A DNA stretch of 64,000 nucleotides from Acinetobacter guerrae (GCF_009372255.1 NZ_LXGN01000060.1:35364-99363), one strand, 5' to 3'. Positions 1 to 9,870 are shown, counted from the first letter of the stretch. Numbers and translations: made by a program. The notes: a model not told the origin generated them from the sequence alone.

Positions 1-411
1 CTTTTCAACACCAATCAAAATTCCAGCTAACTGTAAGTAAGCCTGTTTCCAAGCTTCAATCAACTCAGATTCAAATGGAACATTGAGTACCTCACTAATA
101 GAATGCAGTAGGTTTTCGCCCACAATAGAATATTGTTCAGGTTGAATATCTAAACTGACGTGCTTAGTCGTGATGTGCTCAACTGCTTTTGCCAATTTTT
201 CAGGCTGTTCAATATTTTCTGCATACGCTAAAACTGCTGCGGCTAAGGCGCGTGGTTGACGACCTGTCGCTTGATGATCCAGATTAAATACATTTTTTAG
301 TTCAGGATGGTTGTCTAGCATACGTTTATAAAAGTAACTGGTGAGGGCGACACCGTGTTCACGCAAAACAGGCACTGTTGATTTTACAAGTTCAATTTGT
401 TGTGGAGTCAT
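1..411 (-). CDS. hmp: Flavohemoglobin (nitric oxide dioxygenase), N-terminal globin part, truncated by window edge
   Basis: The 137 visible residues are the globin domain of a flavohemoprotein, which converts NO and O2 to nitrate in the cytoplasm using NADH, FAD and heme. The B-helix stretch around TSYFYKRML (Tyr26, Tyr28) and the proximal heme histidine near residue 84 (KHVSLDIQPEQY) match Hmp. The FAD/NAD reductase domains lie beyond position 1, so a globin-only protein cannot be formally excluded, but the family match is to Hmp. The ATG at 411 is the first Met, with no other start nearby. Two NsrR-type palindromes directly upstream support an NO-detoxification role. Confidence 0.9.
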   Translation of the reverse strand, partial: MTPQQIELVKSTVPVLREHGVALTSYFYKRMLDNHPELKNVFNLDHQATGRQPRALAAAVLAYAENIEQPEKLAKAVEHITTKHVSLDIQPEQYSIVGENLLHSISEVLNVPFESELIEAWKQAYLQLAGILIGVEK

Positions 412-436
412 GGCTAGAGCTTCTATCTGGCTATAT

Positions 437-484
437 AAGATGTATTTAAAATACATCTTATAAAATGTATTTGCAATATATCTT
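437..484 (-). promoter_or_regulatory. Two tandem NsrR-type operators upstream of hmp
   Basis: At 437-459 there is a perfect 11-1-11 inverted repeat with half site AAGATGTATTT. It differs from the known gamma-proteobacterial NsrR half site (AAGATGCATTT) by one base in each arm. A second, degenerate copy with the same 11-1-11 layout lies at 462-484 (left arm AAAATGTATTT, about 8 of 11 positions symmetric). The two starts are 25 bp apart. NsrR is the iron-sulfur NO sensor that represses hmp in many proteobacteria, so NO-inducible control of the gene at 1-411 is inferred. Confidence 0.8.
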
Positions 485-820
485 CTAATAAAAGACTTGT
501 TTTTATTAAGGGTTTAAATAGATCGTGTTTTTAGAATTAATTGATTTTTTGAAAGAGTAACCACAACTATTTGTTTTTAATAAATATAAAAAATAACTTA
601 TTTTTTTGCTTGGATAAAGTTATCGATATAGTAAAAGAATATTAAATGTTTTTGAGTCAGTGACGACCTACGTTGTTTCTGGACAAAATAGGCAAAACTA
701 TACTGCGGTGAAAGCCGCTAAAATTTATTGAACCTAATCGGGCAACCTCCGTGTCACCCGTAATTAAGGCAGTTAGAACAAATTAAAAATTTTACGAAAA
801 AATTTCAAAATTACGTTTAC
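485..820. other. Gene-free stretch with small structured elements, function unknown
   Basis: No ORF or RNA gene was recognised in this 336-base gap between hmp and the HerA-like gene. The part from about 650 to 775 is less AT-rich than its surroundings. It contains a short hairpin at 706-719 (GCGG, 6-base loop, CCGC) and a GGGCAACC...GTGTCACCC stretch. On the minus strand this part would be the 3' trailer of the HerA-like mRNA, so a terminator or 3' UTR element is possible, but no clear U-tract follows. Confidence 0.3.
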
Positions 821-2371
821 TTAACGTTTCCCAAACAAGGAACCTAGTAAGCCACGTACCAGTTTTTGTCCCGTTGGGCCACCCAGTGTTCGTGCAGCAC
901 TTTTCGCGAAAGTTCCAAATACATCTTGAGTGAGTTTGTCACGATCACGCTGAGCTTTTTCATCTGCCTTTTGCTGTTCTCGTGCTAAACGTTCCTGTTC
1001 TTTAGCTTGCTGCTTTGCATCAGCTTCCTGTTGTTTGGCTTGTTGCGCTGCATTTTCTTGTGCTTGCTGTTGGGCTGTACTTTCAGACACCTTGCGTTGC
1101 AACATTTCATAAGCACTATCTCGATCCACAACTTTCTCATATACTCCAGCTACAATACTTTGCGACATCAATGCCTTGCGTTCGTCAGCGCTGAGTGGGC
1201 TAAATGCAGAGTAGGGGGGCATAATCCAGCCACGTTCAACAATTTGTGGAGTTCCTTGTTCATCCAGAAAACTAATTAATGCTTCACCAACCGCGAGTTC
1301 GGTAATCGCTTGATCAACTTTAAATTCAGGATTGGCACGGAAAGTATCGGCAGCAGTTTTTACAGCTTTTTGATCTTTTGGAGTAAACGCACGCAATGCA
1401 TGCTGAACTCGATTTCCCAATTGGCCTAACACATTTTCTGGGATATCTAATGGGTTTTGACTAATAAAATAAATTCCCACACCTTTGGAGCGAATCAAAC
1501 GTACCACTTGTTCAATTTTTTGTTGTAAGGCGGGGCTAGAATTATCAAACAGTAAATGGGCTTCATCAAAGAAAAACACCAGTTTCGGTTTATCCAGATC
1601 TCCAACCTCTGGTAATTGCTCAAATAATTCTGAAAGCATCCATAGTAAAAAGGTGGCGTACAACTTCGGTGTATTCATTAATTTATCGGCAGCGAGTAAA
1701 TTGATGTAACCATGACCATTGCTATCTGTTTGTATAAAATCCAGAATATTTAAACTTGGTTCACCAAAAAATTGTTCACCACCTTGATCGCCCAATGCCA
1801 GCAAATTTCGCTGAATTGCGCCTAAACTTGCAGGTGATAAATTTCCATAATCTGCTTTTAAGTCAGTTGCATTGTCACTGACATAACTCAGCATTGCTTT
1901 TAAATCTTTAAAATCAACTAATAATAAACCCTGATCATCAGCAATACGAAAGACAGCAGAAAGTACACCTTCTTGCGTATCATTCAAATTCAGCATTTGC
2001 GCCAGTAGCAATGGCCCGATCTCGGATACAGTGGTACGAATAGGATGACCTTGTTCAGCAAATAAATCCCAAAAAATGGTAGGGGATGCTGCAAAAGAAA
2101 TACTGTCTATACCTAGTGATTTTAAACGTTCATCAAACTTTGGATTGTCACTACCTGCTTTCGCAATACTGGAAACGTCACCTTTGGCATCGGCTAAAAA
2201 TACGGGAACCCCAATACGAGAAAAATTTTCAGCCATAACTTTTAAGGTTATCGTTTTACCTGTTCCCGTTGCGCCCGCAATCAAACCGTGACGGTTAGCA
2301 AATTCAGAATGTAAAACAATATCTTGATTGATATCTGTTGTTTTTTTTGCAATAACAATTGGTTTGCCCAT
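821..2371 (-). CDS. HerA/FtsK-type P-loop ATPase, DUF853 (YjgR) family
   Basis: This 516-residue protein carries a Walker A motif (GATGTGKT, residues 33-40) and a Walker B motif ([10 protein letters not shown]). It has the full-length layout of the bacterial helicase HerA-like DUF853 family. The C-terminal region from about residue 410 is a Gln/Lys/Ala-rich coiled coil, ending in a Gly-rich tail ([10 protein letters not shown]). The ATG at 2371 has AGGA seven bases upstream. A GTG at 2392 overlaps the stop of the preceding gene and is less likely. The cellular role of the family is unproven; DNA translocation or unwinding is inferred from homology. It is probably cotranscribed with the metC-like gene. 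Confidence 0.85.
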   Translation of the reverse strand: MGKPIVIAKKTTDINQDIVLHSEFANRHGLIAGATGTGKTITLKVMAENFSRIGVPVFLADAKGDVSSIAKAGSDNPKFDERLKSLGIDSISFAASPTIFWDLFAEQGHPIRTTVSEIGPLLLAQMLNLNDTQEGVLSAVFRIADDQGLLLVDFKDLKAMLSYVSDNATDLKADYGNLSPASLGAIQRNLLALGDQGGEQFFGEPSLNILDFIQTDSNGHGYINLLAADKLMNTPKLYATFLLWMLSELFEQLPEVGDLDKPKLVFFFDEAHLLFDNSSPALQQKIEQVVRLIRSKGVGIYFISQNPLDIPENVLGQLGNRVQHALRAFTPKDQKAVKTAADTFRANPEFKVDQAITELAVGEALISFLDEQGTPQIVERGWIMPPYSAFSPLSADERKALMSQSIVAGVYEKVVDRDSAYEMLQRKVSESTAQQQAQENAAQQAKQQEADAKQQAKEQERLAREQQKADEKAQRDRDKLTQDVFGTFAKSAARTLGGPTGQKLVRGLLGSLFGKR

Positions 2372-2391
2372 ATTTTTTCCTGTTCTTATCA

Positions 2392-3597
2392 CTATTTAAG
2401 TTGTTTAAGTGCATTTTGAATATCTTGTATTAAATCTTGTGCTGATTCTAGTCCTATACAAAAGCGAACCAGTAAACCCTGTTGTAAATGTGTATTTGGC
2501 AATACTCGCATATGTTTTAAATCATAAAGCATGACCAAACTCATTGGTCCGCCCCAACTAAAACCAAGCTTAAATAAAGTTAAGGCATCACAAAATCGAC
2601 GAATCGCATGCATATCATATTTGGAATTAAAAATAACACTCACCAGTCCAGCGCTTTTCCCATCGATGCAAATTTCTTTCCAATACTCATGTCCAGGACT
2701 ATTCGGATCAGTTGGATGCAAGACTTGTGTAAACTCAGATTGTTGTTTAAGCCACTCTAATAACACTTTTGCACTTTCGGCTTGTTGTTGATAGCGTAAA
2801 TACATATGTGGCAGGCTGCGGATAATTTGAGCACTATCATCACCTGAAACACAAATTCCTTGCGTCGCATGCATTTTAAAAAGTTGATGATGAAGTGTCT
2901 GATCCTGAGTGATTACACTACCCATCAATATGTCACCGCCACCACTTGGATACTTGGTCAAAGCATGTACGGTGATGTCAATCGTCAAGTGTTCGTCAGA
3001 AAAATCAAAAGCATTAAATGCCAGTCCTGCACCCCATGTATTGTCCAATGCGGTTAATACGCTGGCTTGTTGCGCTTTTTTCACCAGATTTTTAAGATCA
3101 GGAAATTCTAAGGTGACCGAGCCTGCGGCTTCAAGCCAAATCAGTTTGGTTTTTGCAGAAGGAGTAAATGAGTCTGCATCAATGGGATTATAAACTTTGA
3201 CGATGATGCCGTAGCGTTGTTGCAGATTTCTGAGATGTTCCATGTTCGGTCCATAAATGTTGTCAGGAACCCAAACTTCATCTCCTTGACTTAAAAAAGT
3301 CGAATTAACCAAATTAATGGCAGATAAGCCACTTGGTGCGAGCAGGCAGTATTTTCCCCCTTCTAGTTGCGCTAGTTGGTCGCCTAGGGTGTATGTGGTA
3401 GGAGTCCCATGTGTGCCATAACTATAATCATAGGCATCTGTCCAATGCCGATCAAAAAGGTGCGCTGTCGATTGAAATATAATCGTGGATGCACGAAACA
3501 AGGGAGGCTGAACGGTATGAATGTATTGGGGAGCCTTCCTTATGGCATGAATTAATAAGGTTGGAGAGGTTTTATTGTCTGTCATCATACATGTCAT
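2392..3597 (-). CDS. metC: Cystathionine beta-lyase-type PLP enzyme
   Basis: This 401-residue Cys/Met-metabolism PLP-dependent protein shows the phosphate-cup region [12 protein letters not shown], the substrate-side YGP motif, the cofactor-binding Asp185 in LDNTW and the Schiff-base Lys215 in ALTKYPSGG. The sequence most resembles MetC, which cleaves cystathionine to homocysteine, pyruvate and ammonia. Other gamma-family members such as cystathionine gamma-synthase or methionine gamma-lyase are harder to exclude. Several ATGs occur in the first five codons and no strong ribosome binding site picks one. The stop is 20 bases from the ATG of the HerA-like gene downstream, suggesting an operon. 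Confidence 0.8.
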   Translation of the reverse strand: MTCMMTDNKTSPTLLIHAIRKAPQYIHTVQPPLFRASTIIFQSTAHLFDRHWTDAYDYSYGTHGTPTTYTLGDQLAQLEGGKYCLLAPSGLSAINLVNSTFLSQGDEVWVPDNIYGPNMEHLRNLQQRYGIIVKVYNPIDADSFTPSAKTKLIWLEAAGSVTLEFPDLKNLVKKAQQASVLTALDNTWGAGLAFNAFDFSDEHLTIDITVHALTKYPSGGGDILMGSVITQDQTLHHQLFKMHATQGICVSGDDSAQIIRSLPHMYLRYQQQAESAKVLLEWLKQQSEFTQVLHPTDPNSPGHEYWKEICIDGKSAGLVSVIFNSKYDMHAIRRFCDALTLFKLGFSWGGPMSLVMLYDLKHMRVLPNTHLQQGLLVRFCIGLESAQDLIQDIQNALKQLK

Positions 3598-3754
3598 CGG
3601 ATGGATTTAAGCTTAGATTAAAAAATATAAATCCATTCCGCTAGTTTTTGTGCTCTTTTGTGAGTATTTCTTTATTTCAAACTAACTTCTCTAAAGTTGG
3701 CTTCATTTTTGCTATGACTTAGCTAATACCAACAACAATATAGGTTCTAAGTGC

Positions 3755-4486
3755 ATGAAGCCGCATTTAAAAGTGCATTATTTTCAGCATATTGCTGGTG
3801 AAGGGTTCGGAAGTTGTTATGATTTTTTGAAAACACATCAAGCAAAAATTACTGCGACTGAATTTTTTGCATTACCTGTTGACTTAACACTTGAAATAGA
3901 AGCATTGCCCCGAATAGAAGATGTAGATCTACTTATCATTATGGGAGGCACCATGAGTGTTAATGATGAGGCTAACTATCCGTGGTTAAAAATTGAAAAA
4001 CGCTGGATTCGCCGATATCTTGCCTCGGGTAAACCCGCAATTGGATTATGTTTGGGGGGGCAATTGATCGCCAATGCGTTGGGAGCTGCTGTGAGTAGAA
4101 ATACATTTCAAGAGTTGGGATGGACAACGGTGCATCGTGTGCCAACATTACCAACACACTGTTTCCCTTTGCCGTCTTCTTTTCATGTCATGCAGTGGCA
4201 TAGTGAAACCTTTGAAATTCCAAAGGGTGCGATTCATTTAGCAGAAAACGAAGTCTGTCGTAATCAAATGTATCAAATTGGGCAAAATGTTTTGGGTTTT
4301 CAGTTTCATCCAGAAATCACGCCTAAAGCACTAGAATTATTTTTAGAAAATGACGATGAAGTTGCGATTTTTCATGGTGAATATGTTCAGCAACCTAACC
4401 AATTAAAAAAATCCAGTCAGTCAAAATTTATAGAAGGTAACCAATTACTCAATCAGGCAATTGAATATGTACTGAAAGCATCTTAA
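3755..4486 (+). CDS. Class I glutamine amidotransferase (GMP synthase-like GATase domain)
   Basis: This stand-alone 243-residue GATase1 has nucleophile Cys99 in GLCLGGQL and His185/Glu187 in FQFHPE, completing the Cys-His-Glu triad. An oxyanion-type loop (MGGTMSV) lies near residue 63. It has the length of the YfeJ/GuaA-like glutamine amidotransferases that release ammonia from glutamine or a gamma-glutamyl compound. No partner synthetase domain is present, so the true acceptor is unknown. The gene is divergent from metC and lies just ahead of the S10 promoter, without an obvious terminator between. Confidence 0.8.
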   Translation: MKPHLKVHYFQHIAGEGFGSCYDFLKTHQAKITATEFFALPVDLTLEIEALPRIEDVDLLIIMGGTMSVNDEANYPWLKIEKRWIRRYLASGKPAIGLCLGGQLIANALGAAVSRNTFQELGWTTVHRVPTLPTHCFPLPSSFHVMQWHSETFEIPKGAIHLAENEVCRNQMYQIGQNVLGFQFHPEITPKALELFLENDDEVAIFHGEYVQQPNQLKKSSQSKFIEGNQLLNQAIEYVLKAS

Positions 4487-4552
4487 TTAAATGAAAATAA
4501 AGGAGAGCTAAGAATAAAATAGGGATATTTTACGATTCATCAACAAATAGAA

Positions 4553-4581
4553 TTGCATAAGACTTAGACAGTCGCTATAAT
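4553..4581 (+). promoter_or_regulatory. Sigma70 promoter of the S10 ribosomal operon
   Basis: TTGCAT at 4553-4558 and a perfect TATAAT at 4576-4581 are separated by 17 bases, giving a start near 4588. It is about 160 bases ahead of rpsJ and is the strongest promoter match in this part of the window. Confidence 0.85.
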
Positions 4582-4604
4582 GGGCGACCCTCAAATTGTG
4601 AGGT

Positions 4605-4709
4605 CATTTACTGCAAAGAGTGTAGTAAATGCATGACAGTCGCGGCATCGATCGTGACCTTAGTGATTTTCACTGCCTTTGACACTTACCAATAGGTGAG
4701 GTGCGTCAA
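4605..4709 (+). promoter_or_regulatory. Structured S10 operon leader with two hairpins
   Basis: The first hairpin pairs 4605-4615 with 4621-4631 (arms CATTTACT/AGTAAATG, extended to 11 bp with one G-U pair, 5-base loop). The second spans 4679-4709, with closing arms TTGAC and GTCAA and an imperfect inner stem. In E. coli the S10 leader mediates L4-dependent attenuation and translational repression. Whether this leader binds L4 is an inference from position only. Confidence 0.55.
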
Positions 4710-4748
4710 GGGTGATTCTTTATATATTTTGGCTTGGAGTTTACTGGT

Positions 4749-5060
4749 ATGTCTAACCAGAGAATCCGTATCCGTCTTAAGTCTTTTGATCATCGTCTGA
4801 TTGATCAATCTTCTCAAGAGATCGTAGAAACCGCTAAGCGTACTGGCGCACAAGTGTGTGGTCCAATCCCGATGCCTACTCGCATCGAACGCTTCAACGT
4901 TCTTACTTCACCGCACGTAAACAAAGATGCGCGTGATCAGTACGAAATCCGCACCTACAAACGTTTGATCGATATCGTTCAACCAACAGATAAAACTGTT
5001 GATGCATTGATGAAATTGGATCTTGCAGCTGGTGTTGATGTTCAGATCGCATTGGGTTAA
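4749..5060 (+). CDS. rpsJ: 30S ribosomal protein S10
   Basis: This 103-residue protein starts [17 protein letters not shown] and has the usual bacterial S10 length. It sits in the 30S head and also takes part in Nus-dependent antitermination. The ATG at 4749 is preceded by GGAG about nine bases upstream; the longer frame from 4734 would add non-conserved residues. It is the first gene of the superoperon. Confidence 0.98.
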   Translation: MSNQRIRIRLKSFDHRLIDQSSQEIVETAKRTGAQVCGPIPMPTRIERFNVLTSPHVNKDARDQYEIRTYKRLIDIVQPTDKTVDALMKLDLAAGVDVQIALG

Positions 5061-5070
5061 GGCTTTCGGG

Positions 5071-5106
5071 TTAATTAGTGCCTGGCATTAATTAAGCTGC
5101 TTTTTT
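5071..5106 (+). promoter_or_regulatory. Attenuator-like hairpin between rpsJ and rplC
   Basis: A 10-bp stem (TTAATTAGTG with CATTAATTAA, one G-U pair, loop CCTGG) spans 5071-5095. After GCTGC comes a run of six T at 5101-5106. The layout resembles an intrinsic terminator with a displaced U-tract, or an RNA-processing site. It lies in the 59-base gap after rpsJ. Confidence 0.45.
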
Positions 5107-5119
5107 AGAGGTTACACAC

Positions 5120-5758
5120 ATGGCTATTGGTTTAGTCGGCCGCAAGTGCGGTATGACCCGTATCTTTACAGATGCCGGCGTCTCTGTGCCTGTTACAGTG
5201 ATTGAGGTTGATCCTAACCGTATCACTCAAATTAAAACGCTTGAAACTGATGGTTATCAAGCTGTTCAAGTTACTACTGGTGAACGTCGTGAATCTCGCG
5301 TAACCAATGCTCAGAAAGGCCATTTCGCGAAAGCGGGTGTAGCTGCTGGTCGTTTGGTTAAAGAGTTTCGCGTGACTGAAGCTGAGCTTGAAGGCCGTGA
5401 AGTTGGCGGTAGTATTGGTGTTGATTTGTTCACAGTGGGTCAAGTTGTTGACGTAACTGGTCAATCAAAAGGTAAAGGTTTCCAAGGTGGTGTTAAACGT
5501 TGGAACTTCCGTACCCAAGACGCTACTCATGGTAACTCGGTTTCTCACCGTGTTTTAGGTTCTACAGGTCAAAACCAAACTCCTGGGCGCGTGTTCAAAG
5601 GCAAAAAAATGGCCGGTCACTTAGGTGATGAACGCGTAACAGTACAAGGTCTTGAAATTGTATCTATCGACGCAGAGCGTTCAGTTCTCGTTGTTAAAGG
5701 TGCGATTCCTGGTGCTACTGGTGGCGACGTTATCGTTCGTCCTACGATCAAGGCCTGA
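5120..5758 (+). CDS. rplC: 50S ribosomal protein L3
   Basis: This 212-residue L3 starts [16 protein letters not shown] and carries the conserved loop region [15 protein letters not shown] near the peptidyl-transferase centre. It also has the GHLGDERVT segment. The length is normal for gamma-proteobacteria. AGAGG stands upstream of the ATG. It is followed after 11 bases by rplD. Confidence 0.98.
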   Translation: MAIGLVGRKCGMTRIFTDAGVSVPVTVIEVDPNRITQIKTLETDGYQAVQVTTGERRESRVTNAQKGHFAKAGVAAGRLVKEFRVTEAELEGREVGGSIGVDLFTVGQVVDVTGQSKGKGFQGGVKRWNFRTQDATHGNSVSHRVLGSTGQNQTPGRVFKGKKMAGHLGDERVTVQGLEIVSIDAERSVLVVKGAIPGATGGDVIVRPTIKA

Positions 5759-5769
5759 GGGGAAATAAC

Positions 5770-6372
5770 GTGAATTTAAAAACTGTTTCCGGCTCTGCTG
5801 TTGAGTTGTCTGAAGTTGCTTTTGGACGTGAGTTTAACGAAGCTCTTGTACATCAAGTGGTTACAGCTTATTTAGCTGGCGGCCGTCAAGGTACTCGTGC
5901 TCAAAAATCACGTGCTGAAGTATCTGGTGGCGGTAAAAAGCCATTCCGTCAAAAAGGTACTGGTCGCGCTCGTGCTGGTTCTATTCGTAGCCCAATCTGG
6001 GTTGGCGGTGGTAAAACATTTGCTGCTCGTCCACAAGACTGGTCTCAAAAAGTAAACCGCAAAATGTACCGCGGTGCAATGCAATGTATCCTAGCTGAAC
6101 TTGTTCGTCAGGATCGTCTTGTATTGGTTGAAGAGTTTGCTGTTGCAGCTCCTAAAACTAAAGAATTGCTTGCAAAACTTAACGACTTGAATGCAGCTCG
6201 TGCACTTATCGTGACTGATGCTGTAGATGAGAACTTATATCTTGCTGCACGTAACCTTCCACACGTTGATGTGGTAGATGCTGCTGCAATCGATCCTGTT
6301 AGCTTGATCGCGTTTGATAAAGTTGTCATGTCTGTAGCTGCTGCTAAGAAAATTGAGGTAGAACTCGGATGA
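5770..6372 (+). CDS. rplD: 50S ribosomal protein L4
   Basis: This 200-residue L4 has the conserved extended loop [19 protein letters not shown] that lines the exit tunnel. It uses a GTG start at 5770 with GAGGGGA just upstream. In E. coli L4 is the autogenous repressor of the S10 operon, which makes the leader at 4605-4709 its candidate target. The stop overlaps the rplW start by four bases (ATGA), indicating translational coupling. Confidence 0.98.
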   Translation: MNLKTVSGSAVELSEVAFGREFNEALVHQVVTAYLAGGRQGTRAQKSRAEVSGGGKKPFRQKGTGRARAGSIRSPIWVGGGKTFAARPQDWSQKVNRKMYRGAMQCILAELVRQDRLVLVEEFAVAAPKTKELLAKLNDLNAARALIVTDAVDENLYLAARNLPHVDVVDAAAIDPVSLIAFDKVVMSVAAAKKIEVELG

Positions 6373-6689
6373 ACAACGAACGTATCTATCAAGTCCTAAA
6401 AGGACCGGTCTTCTCAGAAAAGGCACAAGTTTTAGGTGATACTGCTGGTGTTCAAGTATTTAAAGTTGATATCAATGCAACTAAGCTTGAAGTTAAAAAA
6501 GCAGTAGAACAACTATTTGGTGTAGAAGTTGTTAAAGTTAACACAACTATTACTAAAGGTAAGACTAAGCGCTTTGGTAAAACATTAGGACGTCGTTCTG
6601 ATGTTAAAAAAGCATACGTCACCCTGAAAGCTGGCCAAGATGTTGAAATGGCTGACTTGGGCGATACCGCTGAAAGCGCAGCGGAATAA
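6369..6689 (+). CDS. rplW: 50S ribosomal protein L23
   Basis: This 106-residue L23 ([19 protein letters not shown]) is located at the tunnel exit, where it docks trigger factor and SRP. A short acidic C-terminal tail ([12 protein letters not shown]) is present. Its start overlaps the rplD stop. Confidence 0.97.
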   Translation: MNNERIYQVLKGPVFSEKAQVLGDTAGVQVFKVDINATKLEVKKAVEQLFGVEVVKVNTTITKGKTKRFGKTLGRRSDVKKAYVTLKAGQDVEMADLGDTAESAAE

Positions 6690-6700
6690 GGACGAAAATT

Positions 6701-7525
6701 ATGCCGATTCAAAAATGTAAGCCAACGTCTCCAGGACGTCGCTTTGTAGAGAAAGTGGTTCATGACCATCTTCACAAAGGCGCGCCTTATGCACCGTTGG
6801 TTGAAGCTAAAAAACGTACTGGTGGTCGTAATAACAACGGTCACATTACGACTCGTCACGTTGGTGGTGGACATAAACAAAACTACCGTATCGTTGACTT
6901 TAAACGTAACAAAGATAGCGTTCCTGCAACTGTAGAACGCATTGAGTACGATCCTAACCGTACAGCGCATATTGCTTTGTTGAAATATGCTGACGGTGAG
7001 CGTCGTTATATCATTGCGCCTAAAGGTTTGCGTGCGGGTGATAAAGTTCAATCTGGTAACGATGCTCCAATTCGTCCAGGTAACTGCTTGCCACTTCGTA
7101 ATATGCCTATTGGTTCTACACTACATAACGTTGAACTTAAAATCGGTAAAGGTGCTCAAATTGCACGTTCTGCTGGTACATCAGTTCAGTTGTTAGGTCG
7201 TGATGGTTCTTACGCAATCATTCGTCTACGTTCAGGCGAGATGCGTAAAGTACATGTTGAATGCCGTGCTGTTATTGGTGAAGTTTCTAACCAAGAAAGC
7301 AACCTTCGTTCATTGGGTAAAGCTGGTGCTGCGCGCTGGCGTGGTGTTCGTCCTACCGTTCGTGGTATGGCGATGAACCCAGTTGACCACCCACACGGTG
7401 GTGGTGAAGGGCGTAATAAAGGTATCCAACCTGTAAGCCCATGGGGTCAAAAAGCGAAAGGGTACAAGACTCGTACCAATAAGCGTACGACTAAGATGAT
7501 TATCCGCGATCGTCGCGTCAAGTAA
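6701..7525 (+). CDS. rplB: 50S ribosomal protein L2
   Basis: This 274-residue L2 is of normal length. It carries the conserved [12 protein letters not shown] segment close to the peptidyl-transferase centre and the [18 protein letters not shown] motif. It lies 11 bases after rplW in the conserved S10 operon order. Confidence 0.98.
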   Translation: MPIQKCKPTSPGRRFVEKVVHDHLHKGAPYAPLVEAKKRTGGRNNNGHITTRHVGGGHKQNYRIVDFKRNKDSVPATVERIEYDPNRTAHIALLKYADGERRYIIAPKGLRAGDKVQSGNDAPIRPGNCLPLRNMPIGSTLHNVELKIGKGAQIARSAGTSVQLLGRDGSYAIIRLRSGEMRKVHVECRAVIGEVSNQESNLRSLGKAGAARWRGVRPTVRGMAMNPVDHPHGGGEGRNKGIQPVSPWGQKAKGYKTRTNKRTTKMIIRDRRVK

Positions 7526-7538
7526 AGGAATCTGACTA

Positions 7539-7814
7539 ATGCCTCGTTCATTAAAAAAAGGTCCATTCGTCGACGCGCATTTGTTCGCTAAGGTTGAAGC
7601 TGCTGTTGCTGCTAATAACCGTAAGCCGATCAAAACTTGGTCTCGTCGCTCAATGATTCTTCCAGATTTTGTTGGTTTAACAATTTCTGTTCACAATGGT
7701 CGTAACCATGTTCCAGTTATTATCACTGAGCATATGGTTGGTCATAAACTCGGTGAATTCGCGCCAACTCGTACCTATCGTGGTCACGGTGTTGACAAGA
7801 AATCTAAACGTTAA
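7539..7814 (+). CDS. rpsS: 30S ribosomal protein S19
   Basis: This 91-residue S19 starts [15 protein letters not shown] and ends GVDKKSKR. It belongs to the 30S head and contacts S13. The gene is followed immediately by rplV, whose first possible ATG overlaps the S19 stop by one base. Confidence 0.98.
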   Translation: MPRSLKKGPFVDAHLFAKVEAAVAANNRKPIKTWSRRSMILPDFVGLTISVHNGRNHVPVIITEHMVGHKLGEFAPTRTYRGHGVDKKSKR

Positions 7815-7822
7815 TGGGTGTC

Positions 7823-8155
7823 ATGATGGAAGTAACTGCTAAATTACGCGGTGCCGCTATCTCGGCACAAAAAGCACGTTTGGTTGCAGATCTAATCCGT
7901 GGCAAGTCTGTTGCTCACGCGCTTAATATCTTAAACTTCAGCAATAAAAAAGCTGCCGTTTTAGTGAAAAAAGCTTTGGAATCTGCAATTGCAAATGCTG
8001 AACACAATAACAGTTTAGATGTAGACGACCTTAAAGTTTCTACGATTTACGTTGATGAAGGCGTTAGCCTGAAACGTATTATGCCACGTGCTAAAGGCCG
8101 TGCAGATCGTATTACTAAGCGTACTTGTCACATCACCGTTAAGGTAGGGGTTTGA
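7823..8155 (+). CDS. rplV: 50S ribosomal protein L22
   Basis: This L22 is 110 residues long if it starts at the [10 protein letters not shown] pair of ATGs (7823 or 7826). An ATG at 7814 overlapping the rpsS stop would add three residues. The beta-hairpin that reaches the exit tunnel ([13 protein letters not shown]) is intact. Confidence 0.95.
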   Translation: MMEVTAKLRGAAISAQKARLVADLIRGKSVAHALNILNFSNKKAAVLVKKALESAIANAEHNNSLDVDDLKVSTIYVDEGVSLKRIMPRAKGRADRITKRTCHITVKVGV

Positions 8156-8156
8156 T

Positions 8157-8912
8157 ATGGGTCAGAAGGTTCATCCAATCGGTATCCGCCTAGGTGTTGT
8201 GAAACGTCATAACGCTAACTGGTATGCGAGTCCGAAACAATACGCTGAATATTTGCTTAAAGATCTTCAAGTTCGTGAGTTTTTAACTAAAAAACTTAAG
8301 AGCGCGATGGTCAGCAACATTCTTATCGAACGTCCGACAGGTGCTGCTAAAGTAACAATTAGCACAGCTCGTCCTGGTATCGTTATCGGTAAAAAAGGCG
8401 AAGACATTGAAAAATTACAGCGCGAACTTACCAATATTATGGGTGTTCCTGCGCAAGTAAGCATCAACGAAATCGATCGCCCAGACTTAGATGCGCGTTT
8501 AGTTGCTGAAGCAATCGCTTCTCAATTAGAAAAGCGTGTAATGTTCCGTCGTGCTATGAAGCGTGCGGTTCAAAACACAATGCGTGCTGGTGCTAAAGGT
8601 ATCAAAGTTGAAGTTTCAGGCCGTTTAGGTGGTGCAGAGATTGCGCGTACTGAGTGGTATCGTGAAGGTCGTGTACCTTTGCATACGCTTCGTGCAGACA
8701 TCGACTATGCTACTATGCGTGCAGAAACGACTTACGGTACGATTGGTGTTAAAGTCTGGATTTTCCGTGGTGAGATTTTAGGTGGCATGAAACAAGTCAT
8801 GAACCCTGCTCCTGCTGAAGATCGTCCAGCTAAACGCGGTCGTGGTCGTGGTGAAGGTCAAGAACAGCGTCGTGGACGTCGTAATGACCGTGCTGCTGAC
8901 AAGGGAGAATAA
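8157..8912 (+). CDS. rpsC: 30S ribosomal protein S3
   Basis: This 251-residue S3 has an N-terminal KH domain ([14 protein letters not shown]) that lines the mRNA entry channel. It also has the conserved [21 protein letters not shown] segment. The C-terminal tail is Arg/Gly-rich and slightly long ([17 protein letters not shown]). It starts one base after rplV ends. Confidence 0.98.
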   Translation: MGQKVHPIGIRLGVVKRHNANWYASPKQYAEYLLKDLQVREFLTKKLKSAMVSNILIERPTGAAKVTISTARPGIVIGKKGEDIEKLQRELTNIMGVPAQVSINEIDRPDLDARLVAEAIASQLEKRVMFRRAMKRAVQNTMRAGAKGIKVEVSGRLGGAEIARTEWYREGRVPLHTLRADIDYATMRAETTYGTIGVKVWIFRGEILGGMKQVMNPAPAEDRPAKRGRGRGEGQEQRRGRRNDRAADKGE

Positions 8913-8915
8913 TCC

Positions 8916-9329
8916 ATGTTGCAACCTAAACGTACCAAATTCCGTAAAATGCACAAAGGCCGTAACACTGGTCTAGCGCATCGTGGTAGTACAGTATCAT
9001 TTGGTTCGATTGCGATTAAAGCGACTGAACGTGGTCGTATGACTGCGCGTCAGATCGAAGCTGCGCGTCGTACTATTAGCCGTCGTATTAAGCGTGGTGG
9101 TAAAATCTTCATCCGTGTATTCCCTGACAAACCAATTACCGAAAAACCATTAGAAGTTCGTATGGGTAACGGTAAAGGTAATGTGGAATACTGGGTTTGT
9201 GAGATCAAGCCAGGTAAGATCCTGTACGAAATTGAAGGTGTGAACGATGAATTAGCAACTGAAGCTTTCAAGCTTGCTGCTGCTAAACTTCCGTTTAAAA
9301 CCACTATCGTGACTCGGACGGTAATGTAA
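8916..9329 (+). CDS. rplP: 50S ribosomal protein L16
   Basis: This 137-residue L16 starts [17 protein letters not shown] and carries the conserved RIFPDKP-like segment ([12 protein letters not shown]). L16 organises the A-site tRNA binding area. The stop overlaps the rpmC ATG by one base. Confidence 0.98.
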   Translation: MLQPKRTKFRKMHKGRNTGLAHRGSTVSFGSIAIKATERGRMTARQIEAARRTISRRIKRGGKIFIRVFPDKPITEKPLEVRMGNGKGNVEYWVCEIKPGKILYEIEGVNDELATEAFKLAAAKLPFKTTIVTRTVM

Positions 9330-9526
9330 TGAAAACTAAAGATCTACGTGAAAAATCGGTAGAAGAGTTGAAGGCGTTGCTTGATGAGCAACAGCTTAAC
9401 CAATTCCGTCTTCGTATGGCTAAAGCGACTGGTCAATTGGGTAAATCGCACGAAGTGCAAATTGCTCGTAAAACTATCGCTCGTATCAAGACACTCCTTA
9501 CCGAAAAACAGGGGAACGGACAATGA
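9329..9526 (+). CDS. rpmC: 50S ribosomal protein L29
   Basis: This 65-residue two-helix L29 ([20 protein letters not shown]) sits at the tunnel exit next to L23. Its stop overlaps the rpsQ start by four bases (ATGA), so the two are translationally coupled. Confidence 0.97.
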
Positions 9527-9780
9527 GTGAAAAAACAGTCCGCACGTTAACCGGCAAAGTTGTAAGCGACAAAATGGACAAGTCTATTGTTGTACTTATT
9601 GAACGCCGCGTTCAACACCCGTTGTATGGCAAATCAATCCGCCGTTCAACTAAATTACACGCTCATGATGAGAACAACGTTGCTAAACTTGGCGACCTAG
9701 TGACCATTAAAGAAAGCCGCCCAATTTCTAAAACTAAAGCTTGGACTTTAGTGGAAGTAGTTGAAGTAGCTGCTGAGTAA
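9523..9780 (+). CDS. rpsQ: 30S ribosomal protein S17
   Basis: This 85-residue S17 ([21 protein letters not shown]) binds 16S rRNA early in 30S assembly. It is the last gene of the S10 group in the enterobacterial arrangement and is followed by a 90-base gap with a hairpin. Confidence 0.97.
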
Positions 9781-9800
9781 TTACGTTCTTGTTGCATCAT

Positions 9801-9844
9801 CGGTCAATTTCGAGTACTCTTTGAGCCTTTCGAAATTGCGACCG
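9801..9844 (+). promoter_or_regulatory. Conserved-looking hairpin at the S10/spc operon joint
   Basis: CGGTC plus AATTTCGA at 9801-9813 pair with TCGAAATT at 9830-9837 and GACCG at 9840-9844, leaving a two-base bulge (GC). This makes a 13-bp stem in the only sizeable gap between rpsQ and rplN. No U-tract follows, so it is not a classical terminator. It may serve mRNA processing or regulation of the spc genes. Confidence 0.5.
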
Positions 9845-9870
9845 GTGTTGCTCGGTTTTGGAGTAGGGCA

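Noticed and set aside
6452..7051. 199-codon minus-strand frame across rplW/rplB
   Set aside because: It lies antisense to two certain ribosomal genes with strong codon bias; its composition is Thr/Ser/Arg-rich nonsense.
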